Source of the DNA: Ruoffia tabacinasalis
GTDB taxonomy: Bacteria; Bacillota; Bacilli; Lactobacillales; Aerococcaceae
Assembly: GCF_042652985.1 (NCBI RefSeq)
Contig: NZ_JBHSHQ010000046.1
Location: 1 to 64,000, forward strand
DNA: 64,000 nt
Direction: 5' to 3'
The position numbers were made by a program, and so were the translations under genes. The notes beneath the pieces were generated by a model, which was not told the origin of the DNA, made no database searches, and was given only the letters and a program-made list of their open reading frames with translations. Within the stretch, counting starts at the first letter, position 1; each line of letters starts with the position of its first letter. Positions 15,622-25,064 of this stretch are shown here, piece by piece.

Positions 15622-16071
15622 TTATGCTGTCGCAATATCTGCGAGTTCAAAATTAATTACTGCCACTAGATCTCTTGGGTTTACTTCCACTGAGAAACCG
15701 ACTTTTCCTCCACTGAATAAAATCAGTTCATACTCCTTCGCCGATTCATCTAGCACGGTCTTAAATTGCTTCTTCATCCCAATGGGTGAGCAACCTCCAT
15801 GCATGTAGCCAGTGAGTGGAAGTAATTCTTTTTCTTTAATCATATGAATATTTTTTTCGCCAACAGCTTTAGCTGCTTTTTTTAAATTCAATTCTTGCGT
15901 TACTGGAACAACGAAGACGTAATGTTCACCCGATTTTCCTTGTGTAACAAGGGTTTTGTAGATGGGCGACTCGACCTTTAATTTGTCTACATCTTCCCAT
16001 TGATAGCCAGTATACTCGATTTTATTTTGCTCAAGCACACGCATTACATTTGTTTTATCCTTTTTCGCCAT
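15622..16071 (-). CDS. Cys-tRNA(Pro)/Cys-tRNA(Cys) deacylase, EbsC/YbaK family
   Basis: A 149-aa YbaK-type trans-editing domain that hydrolyses mischarged Cys-tRNA(Pro). Recognisable parts are KTLVTQGKSGEHYVFVVPV, LNLKKAAKAVGEKNIHM and the GYMHGGCSPIGMKK loop carrying the GCSP motif. I chose the ATG at 16071 (MAKKDKTNVM), preceded by AGGTGA; the frame extends 34 codons upstream without a ribosome site. Enterococcal homologues are named EbsC. Likely first gene of a three-gene operon. Confidence 0.93.
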   Translation of the reverse strand: MAKKDKTNVMRVLEQNKIEYTGYQWEDVDKLKVESPIYKTLVTQGKSGEHYVFVVPVTQELNLKKAAKAVGEKNIHMIKEKELLPLTGYMHGGCSPIGMKKQFKTVLDESAKEYELILFSGGKVGFSVEVNPRDLVAVINFELADIATA

Positions 16072-16268
16072 TTTATCACCTGTCTTAGGCTTCTTTACAA
16101 TCTTATTATACCGGAAATGCCAACTACTATAAAATAAGAACAACTTATTCACTTCAGGGAATAACACGAACAATGATATTTATTTTGTGCTTATTATCCG
16201 CGTATCATTGAAAGGAAGTCCATCTATTGTCTATTATAGATAAAAGTTATTTTTCAAGGGAGGATTTC

Positions 16269-18008
16269 ATGAATAAAGCATCACTAAAACATTTAATCGA
16301 CGTGGCAGCAGGGCGAACATCGGCGGATCTCGTCATTAAAAATGCACGAATTGTCGATGTTTATCAAGGGCAATTAATTGAAGGGGATATTGCGATCACA
16401 GAAGGTGTCATTGCCGGCATTGGTGGCGATTATGAAGGAAAAGAGGTTCACGACTTATCAGGTAAGATTGTCGCACCTGGATTAATCGAACCGCATATTC
16501 ATGTCGAATCATCCTATGTGACTCCAGAAGAATTTGCACGGTTATTAGCGATTCATGGGACAACAACGGCCCTCGCAGACCCACATGAAATCGCTAATGT
16601 GGCTGGCATGGACGGATTAAGTTACATGATTGACGCATCTCAGAGTGTAGGGATTGATATCCGTTATATGATGCCTTCTTGTGTGCCGGCAACGAATATG
16701 GAAAACTCCGGCGCCGTTATTACTGCCCAAGATATGGTTCAACCAATTATTGACGGGCAAGTTGATGGTTTAGCTGAATTTATGAACTTTCCAGGTATTA
16801 TTAATAATGAGGATAGCGTCATTGACAAAGTGATGGTGGCTCGTGAGCACGGTAAACGTATCGATGGGCATAGCCCGATGGTTACAGGTAAAGATTTGAA
16901 CGCTTACATTGCTGCTGGGGTGGAAAATGATCATGAATGTACAACGATTGAAGAAATGCATGAGCGCCTAAGTCGCGGTATGTATGTCTTCTTACGTGAA
17001 GGGTCTGTGACACAAAACTTGCGCATGCTACTCAAAGGAGTCACTTCTCACAACAGCCGTCGCTGCCTTTTATCTGGTGACGATGTCCAAGCAAAGACAC
17101 TTTTAGAGTTAGGTCACTTAGATAATTGTTTACGAATTTGTGTTGAAGAAGGTCTGGATCCAATGACTGCTATTCAAATGGCAACAATTAATACCGCTGA
17201 AGCCACACGTCTGCGTGACCGTGGAGCGATTGCGCCAGGTCTGCGTGCGGATTTAATTGTATTTGATAGCCTTGAAGACTTCACAGTTCAACGCACTTAT
17301 GTTGAAGGAGAGTTGGTTGCTAAAGACGGCGAATATTTAGTTCCGATTCAGCGCGCCAATTATGAAGTCGTTGAAGCGAGCGTGAAGTATAAAGATTTTA
17401 GCGAAGAGCGTTTAGTCTTACCTTTAGAGTCTGACACTGTCCGTGCCATCGAAGTCGTTGAACAAGAAGTGATTACCAATGAAGCGATTATTCAAGTGGA
17501 CCGCGATGCTGATGGGAATTTTGTATATAATCCTGACATTCCAGTAGTTAAAATTGCTGTGATTGAGCGCCATCACTTAACTGGCAATGTGAGTGTGGCT
17601 CTATTAAAAGATTATGGAATTAAATACGGAGCCATTGCTCAATCGATTGCACATGACAATCATAATGTGGTTGTTGCGGGAACAAATGATTCTGATATGG
17701 CTTTTGCTGTGAAAGAATTGGAGCGACTTCAAGGTGGTGTCGTGTTAGTTAAAGACAGTCAAGTAATTGCTGATTTCCCACTTCCAGTGGGCGGCTTGAT
17801 GAGTGATTTAACAGCCGAAGAAGTGATGGCACAACAAGATGCCATTAATAAAGTTGCACACGAGGAGTTACAGATTTCTCATACTGTTGATCCAATTATG
17901 ACTTTAAGCTTTATGCCACTTTCTGTAATTCCTGCACTTAAAATTACAGACATGGGCTTGATTGATGTAACAAAATTTGAATTTGTTCCAGTATCAATTT
18001 CGGAATAA
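16269..18008 (+). CDS. ade: Adenine deaminase
   Basis: A 579-aa amidohydrolase that converts adenine to hypoxanthine in purine salvage. Metal-binding residues lie in PGLIEPHIHVESSYVTPEEF, followed by GTTTALADPHEIANV, the YMMPSCVPATNMENSG segment and LLSGDDV. Length and C-terminal domain match the bacterial Ade family. I place the start at 16269, where GGGAGG lies 6 bases before ATG; the frame runs 14 codons further upstream. Single gene, ending in a clear terminator before a repeat array. Confidence 0.96.
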   Translation: MNKASLKHLIDVAAGRTSADLVIKNARIVDVYQGQLIEGDIAITEGVIAGIGGDYEGKEVHDLSGKIVAPGLIEPHIHVESSYVTPEEFARLLAIHGTTTALADPHEIANVAGMDGLSYMIDASQSVGIDIRYMMPSCVPATNMENSGAVITAQDMVQPIIDGQVDGLAEFMNFPGIINNEDSVIDKVMVAREHGKRIDGHSPMVTGKDLNAYIAAGVENDHECTTIEEMHERLSRGMYVFLREGSVTQNLRMLLKGVTSHNSRRCLLSGDDVQAKTLLELGHLDNCLRICVEEGLDPMTAIQMATINTAEATRLRDRGAIAPGLRADLIVFDSLEDFTVQRTYVEGELVAKDGEYLVPIQRANYEVVEASVKYKDFSEERLVLPLESDTVRAIEVVEQEVITNEAIIQVDRDADGNFVYNPDIPVVKIAVIERHHLTGNVSVALLKDYGIKYGAIAQSIAHDNHNVVVAGTNDSDMAFAVKELERLQGGVVLVKDSQVIADFPLPVGGLMSDLTAEEVMAQQDAINKVAHEELQISHTVDPIMTLSFMPLSVIPALKITDMGLIDVTKFEFVPVSISE

Positions 18009-18020
18009 ACTCTTATAGAG

Positions 18021-18057
18021 ACAAGCAACTGCTAACTGGCAGATTGCTTGTTTTTTG
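18021..18057 (+). terminator. Terminator of ade
   Basis: ACAAGCAA pairs with TTGCTTGT around a 15-base loop that itself folds (CTGCTAACTGGCAG), followed by T6. Confidence 0.85.
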
Positions 18058-18093
18058 CGTTCGAGTTGTTGCCTGGGACTTAAGGGTTGGTAT

Positions 18094-18251
18094 AAAGCGT
18101 CACTTTGAATTCCCATAGTATCGCTTTCCGACTAAAAGCGTCACTTTGAGTTTCCATAGTGTCGCTTTTCAACTAGAAGCGTCACTTTGAGTTCTCATAG
18201 TATCTCTTTGAGACTAATAGCATCACTTTAAGTTCCCATAGTGACGCTTTT
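18094..18251. repeat. Tandem hairpin array, family R2 (4 x 41 bp)
   Basis: Four units with exact 41-base spacing: GCGTCAC/GCATCAC starts at 18097, 18138, 18179 and 18220. Each unit pairs AAGCGTCAC with GTGACGCTT around TTTGAGTTCCCATA, although some arms have drifted. It lies between the convergent ade and rho genes. Unrelated in sequence to family R1. Confidence 0.85.
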
Positions 18252-18270
18252 CCCCATTTACCAGTCCAAA

Positions 18271-18302
18271 CAAAAAAGCGACATCATTTTCATGACATCG
18301 CC
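18271..18302 (-). terminator. Terminator of rho
   Basis: On the minus strand GCGATGTCA pairs with TGATGTCGC around a short loop, followed by T6. Confidence 0.88.
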
Positions 18303-18314
18303 CTTGAATTTCGA

Positions 18315-19580
18315 TTATTTTTGGACTAATTTTTCAATTTGTCCTAAGAATTCTTCGTTAGTATCTGTGTGACGGAGAATTCCGATGAGTTGATCAGTGT
18401 ATTCAAGAGAATTTCCGACCATCATTTTGCGGAACTTCCAAATCTTGTCTAACTCTTCTTCCGGAATCAGTAATTCTTCTTTACGTGTTCCTGAACGTTG
18501 AATATCAATCGCTGGGAAGATACGGCGTTCTGCTAGTTGGCGAGATAGGTGAATTTCCATATTCCCTGTCCCTTTGAATTCTTCATAGATCATATCGTCC
18601 ATACGGCTACCCGTATCAACTAAAGCTGTCGCCAAAATAGTTAATGAACCGCCGTCTTCAATATTACGCGCTGCTCCAAAAAAGCGTTTTGGGAAGTAGA
18701 ATGACGCGGGATCTAACCCACCACTTAATGTACGGCCACTTGGTTTAACTACTAAGTTGTAGGCACGAGCAAGGCGTGTGATACTATCCATTAATATAAC
18801 AACATCTCGGCCATCTTCAACTAAACGCATGGCACGGTCCAAGACTAATTCTGCAATACGAATATGGTTCTCAGGTTTTTGGTCAAACGTTGATGAAACC
18901 ACTTCACCATTCACGCTACGTTCGATATCTGTTACTTCTTCTGGACGCTCATCGATTAACATCACAATGAGTTCTGCATCAGGATAATTATGCGAAATCC
19001 CATTAGCAATGCTTTTTAATGTTGAAGTTTTACCGGCTTTAGGTGGTGAAACAATTAGGCCCCTTTGTCCAAATCCAATCGGTGAGAACACATCTATTAA
19101 ACGGTTACTGATTGCATTTTGCTTGTACTCTAATTTAATTTGTTCTTCTGGATATAATGGCGTTAAACTTGGGAAGTGATCGCGTTCTTTCGCTTCTTCT
19201 GGGTCTTTACCATTCACGGTTGAAATTTGCATCAAACCGTAATAGCGCTCATTTGATTTTGGTGGACGCGCTGGGCCGGCTACTTTATCCCCGTTTCTTA
19301 AATCAAAACGGCGAATTTGTGAATTTGAAATATAGATATCTTCTTGACTCGGCGAGTAGTTAATTGGACGAATAAAACCAAACCCATCCCCAGGTAAAAT
19401 ATCTAAAACTCCTTCAACTTGGAAGAAGCCTTGTTTCTCTTCTTGTGTACGCATAATCGCTAAGGCTAATTCTTTTTTACTTAATTCACTATAGTTAGGG
19501 ATTTTAAGTTCGCGGGCGTAACCATAGAGCTCTTTTACATCTTTATTTAATAATGTTGGCAATGAAAATGCATCTGTCAT
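18315..19580 (-). CDS. rho: Transcription termination factor Rho
   Basis: A 421-aa hexameric RNA helicase that ends transcription at untranslated RNA. The N-terminal Rho domain (LNKDVKELYGYARELKIPNYSELSKKEL) is followed by the cold-shock RNA-binding domain (GDGFGFIRP). The ATPase domain has Walker A SPPKAGKTSTL near residue 180, VIVMLIDERPEEVTDIER, and the secondary RNA-binding Q/R loops. Ribosome site AAAGGAA. It follows murA as in Bacillus and Staphylococcus, with its own terminator. Confidence 0.97.
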   Translation of the reverse strand: MTDAFSLPTLLNKDVKELYGYARELKIPNYSELSKKELALAIMRTQEEKQGFFQVEGVLDILPGDGFGFIRPINYSPSQEDIYISNSQIRRFDLRNGDKVAGPARPPKSNERYYGLMQISTVNGKDPEEAKERDHFPSLTPLYPEEQIKLEYKQNAISNRLIDVFSPIGFGQRGLIVSPPKAGKTSTLKSIANGISHNYPDAELIVMLIDERPEEVTDIERSVNGEVVSSTFDQKPENHIRIAELVLDRAMRLVEDGRDVVILMDSITRLARAYNLVVKPSGRTLSGGLDPASFYFPKRFFGAARNIEDGGSLTILATALVDTGSRMDDMIYEEFKGTGNMEIHLSRQLAERRIFPAIDIQRSGTRKEELLIPEEELDKIWKFRKMMVGNSLEYTDQLIGILRHTDTNEEFLGQIEKLVQK

Positions 19581-19654
19581 TTTATCAGTTCCTTTTCTTT
19601 ACTTGAATGTTTGTGGGGAGTTTGTTTTGTGGGCGAGTGGGGGTGATTTGAATA

Positions 19655-19699
19655 CAAAAATATATTTGGACAGAGTTTAATTGATCTGCCCAAATATAG
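19655..19699 (-). terminator. Terminator between murA and rho
   Basis: TATATTTGGACAGA pairs with TCTGCCCAAATATA (one mismatch). On the minus strand it is followed by a T-rich tract. It separates murA from rho transcription. Confidence 0.75.
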
Positions 19700-19708
19700 T
19701 CATGTTTA

Positions 19709-20980
19709 TTATTCTTCGACAGTGTCGTCTTCAATCATTTCAATATCGGCACCAATAGCTTTTAATTTACCTACGATGTCAGTATATCCACGTAAGATAT
19801 TGCTTACACCTGTGATGACTGTCTCGCCATCAGCGATTAAAGCAGCAATTACAAGACATGCACCTGCACGTAAATCACTTGCGCGAACTGGGGCACCTTG
19901 GAGTTTTGATGGGCCACTAATGCGGATAATATCGCCATCTACTTTGATATTTGCACCCATACGATTTAATTCTGGAATGTGTTTCACTCGTTGTGGATAA
20001 ATTGTATCCATAATCGTTCCTTCACCGTAAGCTTTTAAAAGTAATGGTGTGAAAGGTTGTTGTAAGTCAGTCGCAAAACCAGGGTATGGTAATGTTTTAA
20101 TACTAACCATATTTAAGTTTTCAGATTTCTTGATGTCAATCGAATCTTCACCAATCTCCATCATGGCACCCATTTCGTCTAATTTAGCAATGTAACTTTC
20201 GATATGCTCGTAAATAACGTTTGTAACACGGACATTTTCACCCATTGCGACTGCCGCTGTAATGTAAGTACCCGCTTCAATGCGGTCTGGAATGATTGTA
20301 TGGTTGGTACCATGCATTTCGTCGACACCTTCAATACGGATCACGCTTGTTCCAGCACCACGGATATTTGCTCCCATTTTGTTCAGAAGTGTCACAACAT
20401 CGATAATTTCTGGCTCACGTGCCGCATTTTCGATGATTGTTTTTCCTTTAGCGCGGACAGAAGCTAGAATCGCGTTGATTGTTGCTCCCACTGAGACAAC
20501 GTCCATGTAAATTCTTGAACCTTCTAGGCCATTTGGCGTTGATAAAGTAATCACACCAAATTCGTCTTCAACCGTTGCTCCAAGTGAACGGAAAGCTTTA
20601 ATATGTTGGTCAATTGGACGAGGTCCTAAGAAACATCCTCCAGGTAGTCCGATAACACCTTCACCAAATTTCGATAAAGTTGCTCCCATAAAGTAATAAG
20701 ATGCACGTAAACTTTGGATTTTTCCTGTTGGCATTGGAATTGACACCATATCTGTTGGGTCAATCATTAGTGTATTATTTTTAAATTCGGTTTTTACATT
20801 AAATTCAGCAAGGATTTCAAGTAATGAGTGAACATCTTGAATATCTGGCACGCCTTCAAGTACAACTGGTGAATCAGCGATAATTGCGGCTGGTATTAGT
20901 GCCACCGTACTGTTTTTTGCTCCGTTAATTGTAATTTCGCCGTTTAGAGGTTTTCCTCCACGAATAACTAATTTTTTCAT
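19709..20980 (-). CDS. murA: UDP-N-acetylglucosamine 1-carboxyvinyltransferase (MurA/MurZ)
   Basis: A 423-aa EPT-fold enzyme for the first committed step of peptidoglycan synthesis: transfer of enolpyruvate from PEP to UDP-GlcNAc. K22-N23 in NGAKNS and catalytic C116 in LPGGCFLGPRPIDQH are present, so it should be fosfomycin-sensitive. Many Gram-positives have two copies; the linkage to rho and fbaA points to the murAB/murZ copy. It starts only 10 bases after the HEPN-protein gene, suggesting one transcript. Confidence 0.95.
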   Translation of the reverse strand: MKKLVIRGGKPLNGEITINGAKNSTVALIPAAIIADSPVVLEGVPDIQDVHSLLEILAEFNVKTEFKNNTLMIDPTDMVSIPMPTGKIQSLRASYYFMGATLSKFGEGVIGLPGGCFLGPRPIDQHIKAFRSLGATVEDEFGVITLSTPNGLEGSRIYMDVVSVGATINAILASVRAKGKTIIENAAREPEIIDVVTLLNKMGANIRGAGTSVIRIEGVDEMHGTNHTIIPDRIEAGTYITAAVAMGENVRVTNVIYEHIESYIAKLDEMGAMMEIGEDSIDIKKSENLNMVSIKTLPYPGFATDLQQPFTPLLLKAYGEGTIMDTIYPQRVKHIPELNRMGANIKVDGDIIRISGPSKLQGAPVRASDLRAGACLVIAALIADGETVITGVSNILRGYTDIVGKLKAIGADIEMIEDDTVEE

Positions 20981-20990
20981 GTTTCGCTCC

Positions 20991-21821
20991 TTAATTCGTT
21001 CTGTCTTGTATATTATTTTTAATTGCTTTATTTATTTCGTTCAAAATCGCCCATTGGCGCTTGTCATCTAGTCCAGCAAGTATTAGTGCTTCCTGAAGGA
21101 GACGATGAATTTGTTTCACGTTCATCCCCGTACGACGTTCAACTAGTTCATCACTGACATAAATTACTTCGTGAGCCACGATATTTCGGACATATTTTTC
21201 AATATGTCTTAAAGAAATGGCTTTCGCTCTCACTTCGTCATTTCTACTATGATCGTCAATGAGTTTTAATAAATGACTCGAACTTACATAATGCTTATAA
21301 TTGAAGCGGTCGCCGTAATATTTTGTAAAGGTCTCAGCCACTTTATTCGCTTCTTCCTCCACTTTTGCTTGCTTCCATTGTAAACCACGATAAACCGGCT
21401 TTCCTTCAACGGTTTCCTTGACAATTGGTTGGATATATTGACTTAATTCCGGCATAAAATCTTCTTCGATAATTAAGCGCAGTAAATCAACCAACAACGG
21501 ACTGAGTGCACGAAAATAATCCATATATTCAGATCGTTCAAATTGAACATTCATATAATGTGCATAGCTATACACTCGGCGTTCTAGGTATGTGGGCTTG
21601 AGTAAATATTGGCGGTCTACTTGGGGAGCTAGTTGCTCAATTTCTCGAATATTTACATCTAGAAAAGCTTGAGCAAGCTGAATTGAGTGAGTAAGGTAGG
21701 AATCGTTCAATGCAGTATTCTCTTTTATATAAGATAATAACGGTCGATATTGATTATATTCCAACATATGATCAATCAACGTCATTTGAGTGTTACTTAT
21801 GATTGGGGAAGGTTGTATCAC
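20991..21821 (-). CDS. Orphan HEPN-domain protein resembling the C-terminal part of Csm6
   Basis: A 276-aa all-helical protein. The C-terminal HEPN ribonuclease motif is R-X4-H: R212 to H217 in KYVRNIVAHEVIYV, the same spacing as in Csm6. The stretch FERSEYMDYFRALSPLLVDLLRLII (about 94-118) also recalls the helical region of Csm6. The N-terminal CARF sensor domain is absent and no CRISPR genes or arrays are in the window. I set the start at the GTG at 21821, because GGAG lies 9 bases before it; an in-frame ATG at 21863 overlaps that site. It is 10 bases upstream of murA, in the place of tal in Bacillus. The HEPN motif is seen; the Csm6 link is my inference. Confidence 0.65.
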   Translation of the reverse strand: MIQPSPIISNTQMTLIDHMLEYNQYRPLLSYIKENTALNDSYLTHSIQLAQAFLDVNIREIEQLAPQVDRQYLLKPTYLERRVYSYAHYMNVQFERSEYMDYFRALSPLLVDLLRLIIEEDFMPELSQYIQPIVKETVEGKPVYRGLQWKQAKVEEEANKVAETFTKYYGDRFNYKHYVSSSHLLKLIDDHSRNDEVRAKAISLRHIEKYVRNIVAHEVIYVSDELVERRTGMNVKQIHRLLQEALILAGLDDKRQWAILNEINKAIKNNIQDRTN

Positions 21822-22093
21822 GGATTCATTCTCCTTAAATTTTATATAGTAGAAGTATATCACAACGCTTCTAATAAATTAACATTCTTGTTTTATGATT
21901 CTAACATAAGCCCGGAATCCTTCAAAGAAAGGACTACTATATCCATGTTTTTCTTGTTAAAATATGTATAATTCCTCTAATTGAACATTAGAGTGTTAAA
22001 AATATTTTCTATACAGTACCATAACTTAATTACTGTTATGTAAACATTGTATTTCAAAATGAAGGATTTGACTCAGAAAGGATACTTTATCAT

Positions 22094-22801
22094 ATGGAAG
22101 CTTTAAATAAGCCTCAGAATACGTTTATAAATAGTGCGACCATCAAAATCATTGCGATGGCTTCGATGTTAATTGATCACTTAGGTGCTTTCGTGCTCCT
22201 ACCCTGGTTGCAAGCGGGGAATGGTCAAGCTAATTTCGAAATATGGAACTCCGTGTACACCGCAAGTCGGGCAGTCGGTCGGCTCGCTTTTCCGTTATTC
22301 TGTTTTTTAATTGTCGAAGGCTTTCAGCATACAAGGGATGTGAAAAAGTATTTAAAACGTCTCGGTATCTTTGCGCTAATTTCTGAAATTCCTTTTGACT
22401 TAGCGAGATCGCATACATTCTTTGATTTTTCTGGACAGAATGTGATGTTCACCTTATTTAGTGGGCTGTTTGCTATTTGGTGTATAGAAAAATTTGAGCA
22501 ACCCATTTACCGCTTTGTGGGAGTTGTGCTCTCCTTAGCATTTGTCTTCATCTTGGACACAGATTATTCTACTTTAGGCGTATCCGTTATTATTATTCTG
22601 TATGTCCTACGGGATTTTCGGTTATTCCAATCCCTTTTTGGTGCTTTTGCATTTATCGGCAGTTGGTTTGCGATGCCTGCTTTCATTATTACCTATTTTT
22701 ACAATGGTTTAAAAGGAAATCTCAGCTCCAAAGCATTCTACTGGTTCTATCCAGTTCATCTATTACTTTATGCACTGATAGCATATTTATTATTATCTTA
22801 G
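22094..22801 (+). CDS. TraX family membrane protein
   Basis: A 235-aa multi-pass membrane protein of the TraX family. The N-terminus IKIIAMASMLIDHLGAF, the RAVGRLAFPLFCFLIVEGFQHT block and KYLKRLGIFALISEIPFDLA are all family hallmarks. TraX acetylates F-pilin in conjugative plasmids, but chromosomal Gram-positive copies are thought to be general acyltransferases. No conjugation genes are nearby. It may be co-transcribed with the next gene, 10 bases downstream. Confidence 0.85.
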   Translation: MEALNKPQNTFINSATIKIIAMASMLIDHLGAFVLLPWLQAGNGQANFEIWNSVYTASRAVGRLAFPLFCFLIVEGFQHTRDVKKYLKRLGIFALISEIPFDLARSHTFFDFSGQNVMFTLFSGLFAIWCIEKFEQPIYRFVGVVLSLAFVFILDTDYSTLGVSVIIILYVLRDFRLFQSLFGAFAFIGSWFAMPAFIITYFYNGLKGNLSSKAFYWFYPVHLLLYALIAYLLLS

Positions 22802-22811
22802 GAGGAAAAAT

Positions 22812-23399
22812 ATGAAAATAAATTATCCTATTAATGGTACAGAAGAAGAAATCAAAGAAGTTGAAAAAATTTACAAAGATTACCCTGAATTACCTTACAT
22901 CTCACCAGAACGTAATCTAAAAAAATGGTTCCGTGATTTAGACTTAACAAGCGAAACGCGTGTCCCCTTGCGCAGTATGCAACGTACTGAAGAAGGCTTA
23001 TTACCGGGAGATATCATCTTAATTTGGCGAATTTCTTTAAGGACATTCACAAACGAATCAGTGATGCCGAAATACTTTGAATATGATTACGGCATTAACG
23101 CTCACCAATCTTTAAAAGACTTAATCGAACACGGTTATGTGGTTCAAGAGTCGCCTTATGAATCAATGGATCACGTCACAGCCACTTTGTTGAAAAGCTT
23201 ATTAAAAATGAAAAATGTTAAAGGCTATTCAAAATTAAATAAAACAGGCTTAATGGAAGAAATCAAAAAGCATTATTCCAATGAAGAATTAGATGAATAC
23301 TTCGATGTTCGCGGCATGCGTTTAACTGATTCTGGTAAAAAAGCTTTAGAAAACAATCAATTTGTGATTGATAAACATCCAACAAAACCAGGTTATTAA
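22812..23399 (+). CDS. SAP-like domain protein, 195 aa
   Basis: A soluble 195-aa protein. Residues of about 115-160 (VTATLLKSLLKMKNVKGYSKL followed by NKTGLMEEIKKHY) look like a SAP motif, a helical nucleic-acid-binding module. It is followed by RLTDSGKKALENNQFVIDKH, a segment seen after SAP motifs in phage and plasmid proteins. The N-terminal half is not recognised. An ideal AGGAGG site precedes the ATG. With traX it may be a remnant of mobile DNA inserted between fbaA and murA; that is inference. Confidence 0.6.
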   Translation: MKINYPINGTEEEIKEVEKIYKDYPELPYISPERNLKKWFRDLDLTSETRVPLRSMQRTEEGLLPGDIILIWRISLRTFTNESVMPKYFEYDYGINAHQSLKDLIEHGYVVQESPYESMDHVTATLLKSLLKMKNVKGYSKLNKTGLMEEIKKHYSNEELDEYFDVRGMRLTDSGKKALENNQFVIDKHPTKPGY

Positions 23400-23461
23400 A
23401 AAAGTTTTAGTGTTAGCGAGAGAAATCTTGCTGGCACTATTTTTTAGGTAGTTTTTTGGTG

Positions 23462-23880
23462 TACTTGAGCCAAATGGCAAAGTTATTTGGCTTGAGTTAG
23501 ACCAACTAGAGACAAACCACATAACCATTTGGCTTGAGTTAGACCAACTAGAGACAAACCGCATCACCATTTGGCTTGAGTTAGACCAACTAGAGACAAA
23601 CCGCATCACCATTTGGCTTGAGTTAGACCAACTAGAGACAAACCGCATCACCATTTGGCTTGAGTTAGACCAACTAGAGACAAACTGCATCACCATTTGG
23701 CTTGAGTTGGACCAACTAGAGACAAACCACATCACCATTTGGCTTGAGTTAGACCAACTAAAGACGAACCGCATCACCATTTGGCTTGAGTTGCCCGAAC
23801 TTGAGACAAACCGCATAACCATTTGGCTTGAGTTGGATCAACTAGAGACAAACAGCATCACCATTTGGCTTGAGTTGCAA
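23462..23880. repeat. Tandem array, family R3 (10 x 42 bp)
   Basis: The element GGCTTGAG recurs with exact 42-base spacing; its C falls at 23491, 23533, 23575, 23617, 23659, 23701, 23743, 23785, 23827 and 23869. Each unit contains AGTTGGACCAACT or a near form, a self-complementary motif. It opens with an inverted copy (AGCCAAAT, then ATTTGGCT). Because 42 is a multiple of three, long frames appear on both strands, but none has a ribosome site. It fills the gap between the convergent SAP and fbaA genes. Confidence 0.92.
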
Positions 23881-23910
23881 TTTATTCTCTATCTATAAAT
23901 TATCAGATAG

Positions 23911-23954
23911 AAAAACCCGTTCCAACCAAGATGAATCTCGGTTCGAACGGGTTT
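23911..23954 (-). terminator. Terminator of fbaA
   Basis: On the minus strand AAACCCGTTCGAACC pairs with GGTTGGAACGGGTTTTT around GAGATTCATCTT. Confidence 0.88.
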
Positions 23955-23977
23955 AATTTAGTATTGGGAATGAATTA

Positions 23978-24835
23978 TTAAGCTTTGTTTGAAGATCCAA
24001 ACATATCCATTGTTTCTTTAGTTGTCGCAATAATTGCATCTTTACCAGGTGCGATTACTTTACGTGGATCATAAACTTTATCATCCGTGTTTAATTTTTC
24101 ACGAACAGCTTTCGTCCATTGTTGTTGCAATTCAGTGTTAACGTTAATCTTAGCATGTCCAAAGCCAATTGCTTTTTTAACTTGGTGCTCTGGAATTCCT
24201 GATCCACCATGTAATACTAATGGAGTACCTGTAGCTTCAGAGATTTCTTCCATCTCTTTGAAACCTAATTGAGGCTCACCATCGTAAGTTCCGTGAACTG
24301 ATCCTAAAGCAGCTGCTAATGCATCAACTTTAGCTTCTTGAACGATACGTACACATTCAGCTAAATCAGCATAAGCAACTCCACCGATAACTCCGTCTTC
24401 TTCTCCACCAACAGTTCCAACTTCACCTTCAACTGAAGCTCCGTGCTCGTGAGCATAGTCAACAACTTGTTTTGTCATCGCAATATTGTCATCGATTGGG
24501 TGATGAGATCCGTCAATCATTACCGATGAGAAACCAGCGTCAATTGCGTCTTTACATGTGTCAAATGAAGATCCGTGGTCTAAGTGTAGAGCAACTGGTA
24601 CTGTAATGTCCATTGTTTCCATTAAAGCGTTAACCATTGCTGCAACAACTTTAGTTCCACCCATATATTTAGCTGCACCTTCTGATACACCTAAGATAAT
24701 TGGTGAGTTGTTTTCTTTTGCAGCTGTTAATACAGCTTGAGTCCACTCAAGGTTGTTAATGTTGAATTGCCCTACAGCGTACCCTTCTTCTTTTGCTTTG
24801 TTTAACATATCTGTCATACTTACTAAACGAGTCAT
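23978..24835 (-). CDS. fbaA: Fructose-bisphosphate aldolase, class II
   Basis: A 285-aa zinc aldolase that interconverts fructose 1,6-bisphosphate with dihydroxyacetone phosphate and glyceraldehyde 3-phosphate. Catalytic Asp and zinc His are in VALHLDHGSSFDTC; further zinc ligands are in EGEVGTVGGEEDG and LVLHGGSGIPEHQ. NVNTELQ binds substrate. Codon use is highly biased, as expected for a glycolytic gene. A TATAAT-like -10 sits at 24873-24878 on the minus strand with a weak -35. Confidence 0.97.
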   Translation of the reverse strand: MTRLVSMTDMLNKAKEEGYAVGQFNINNLEWTQAVLTAAKENNSPIILGVSEGAAKYMGGTKVVAAMVNALMETMDITVPVALHLDHGSSFDTCKDAIDAGFSSVMIDGSHHPIDDNIAMTKQVVDYAHEHGASVEGEVGTVGGEEDGVIGGVAYADLAECVRIVQEAKVDALAAALGSVHGTYDGEPQLGFKEMEEISEATGTPLVLHGGSGIPEHQVKKAIGFGHAKINVNTELQQQWTKAVREKLNTDDKVYDPRKVIAPGKDAIIATTKETMDMFGSSNKA

Positions 24836-25064
24836 ACTTAAAATTCCCCCTATAATGTTATTTTATACGTTTATTATACTCCAAAAACCGCGCTATTGCT
24901 AGTAAATAAGCAGATTGGCGCTATGGCTTGATTTGTAGGCATTTTAATTGAACTTTTTTCACTTATTCATTTAAGGGGTTAAATTTGATTAGAGATTATT
25001 TTGTCATTTTTGATGATTTGATAATATAAAATACTGGCGGTTGGTTTTATTTTCACTAAATATT

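Noticed and set aside
23346..23898. Repetitive open frames on both strands within the 42-bp array
   Set aside because: A period divisible by three keeps frames open by chance; there is no ribosome site, and both strands read equally well.
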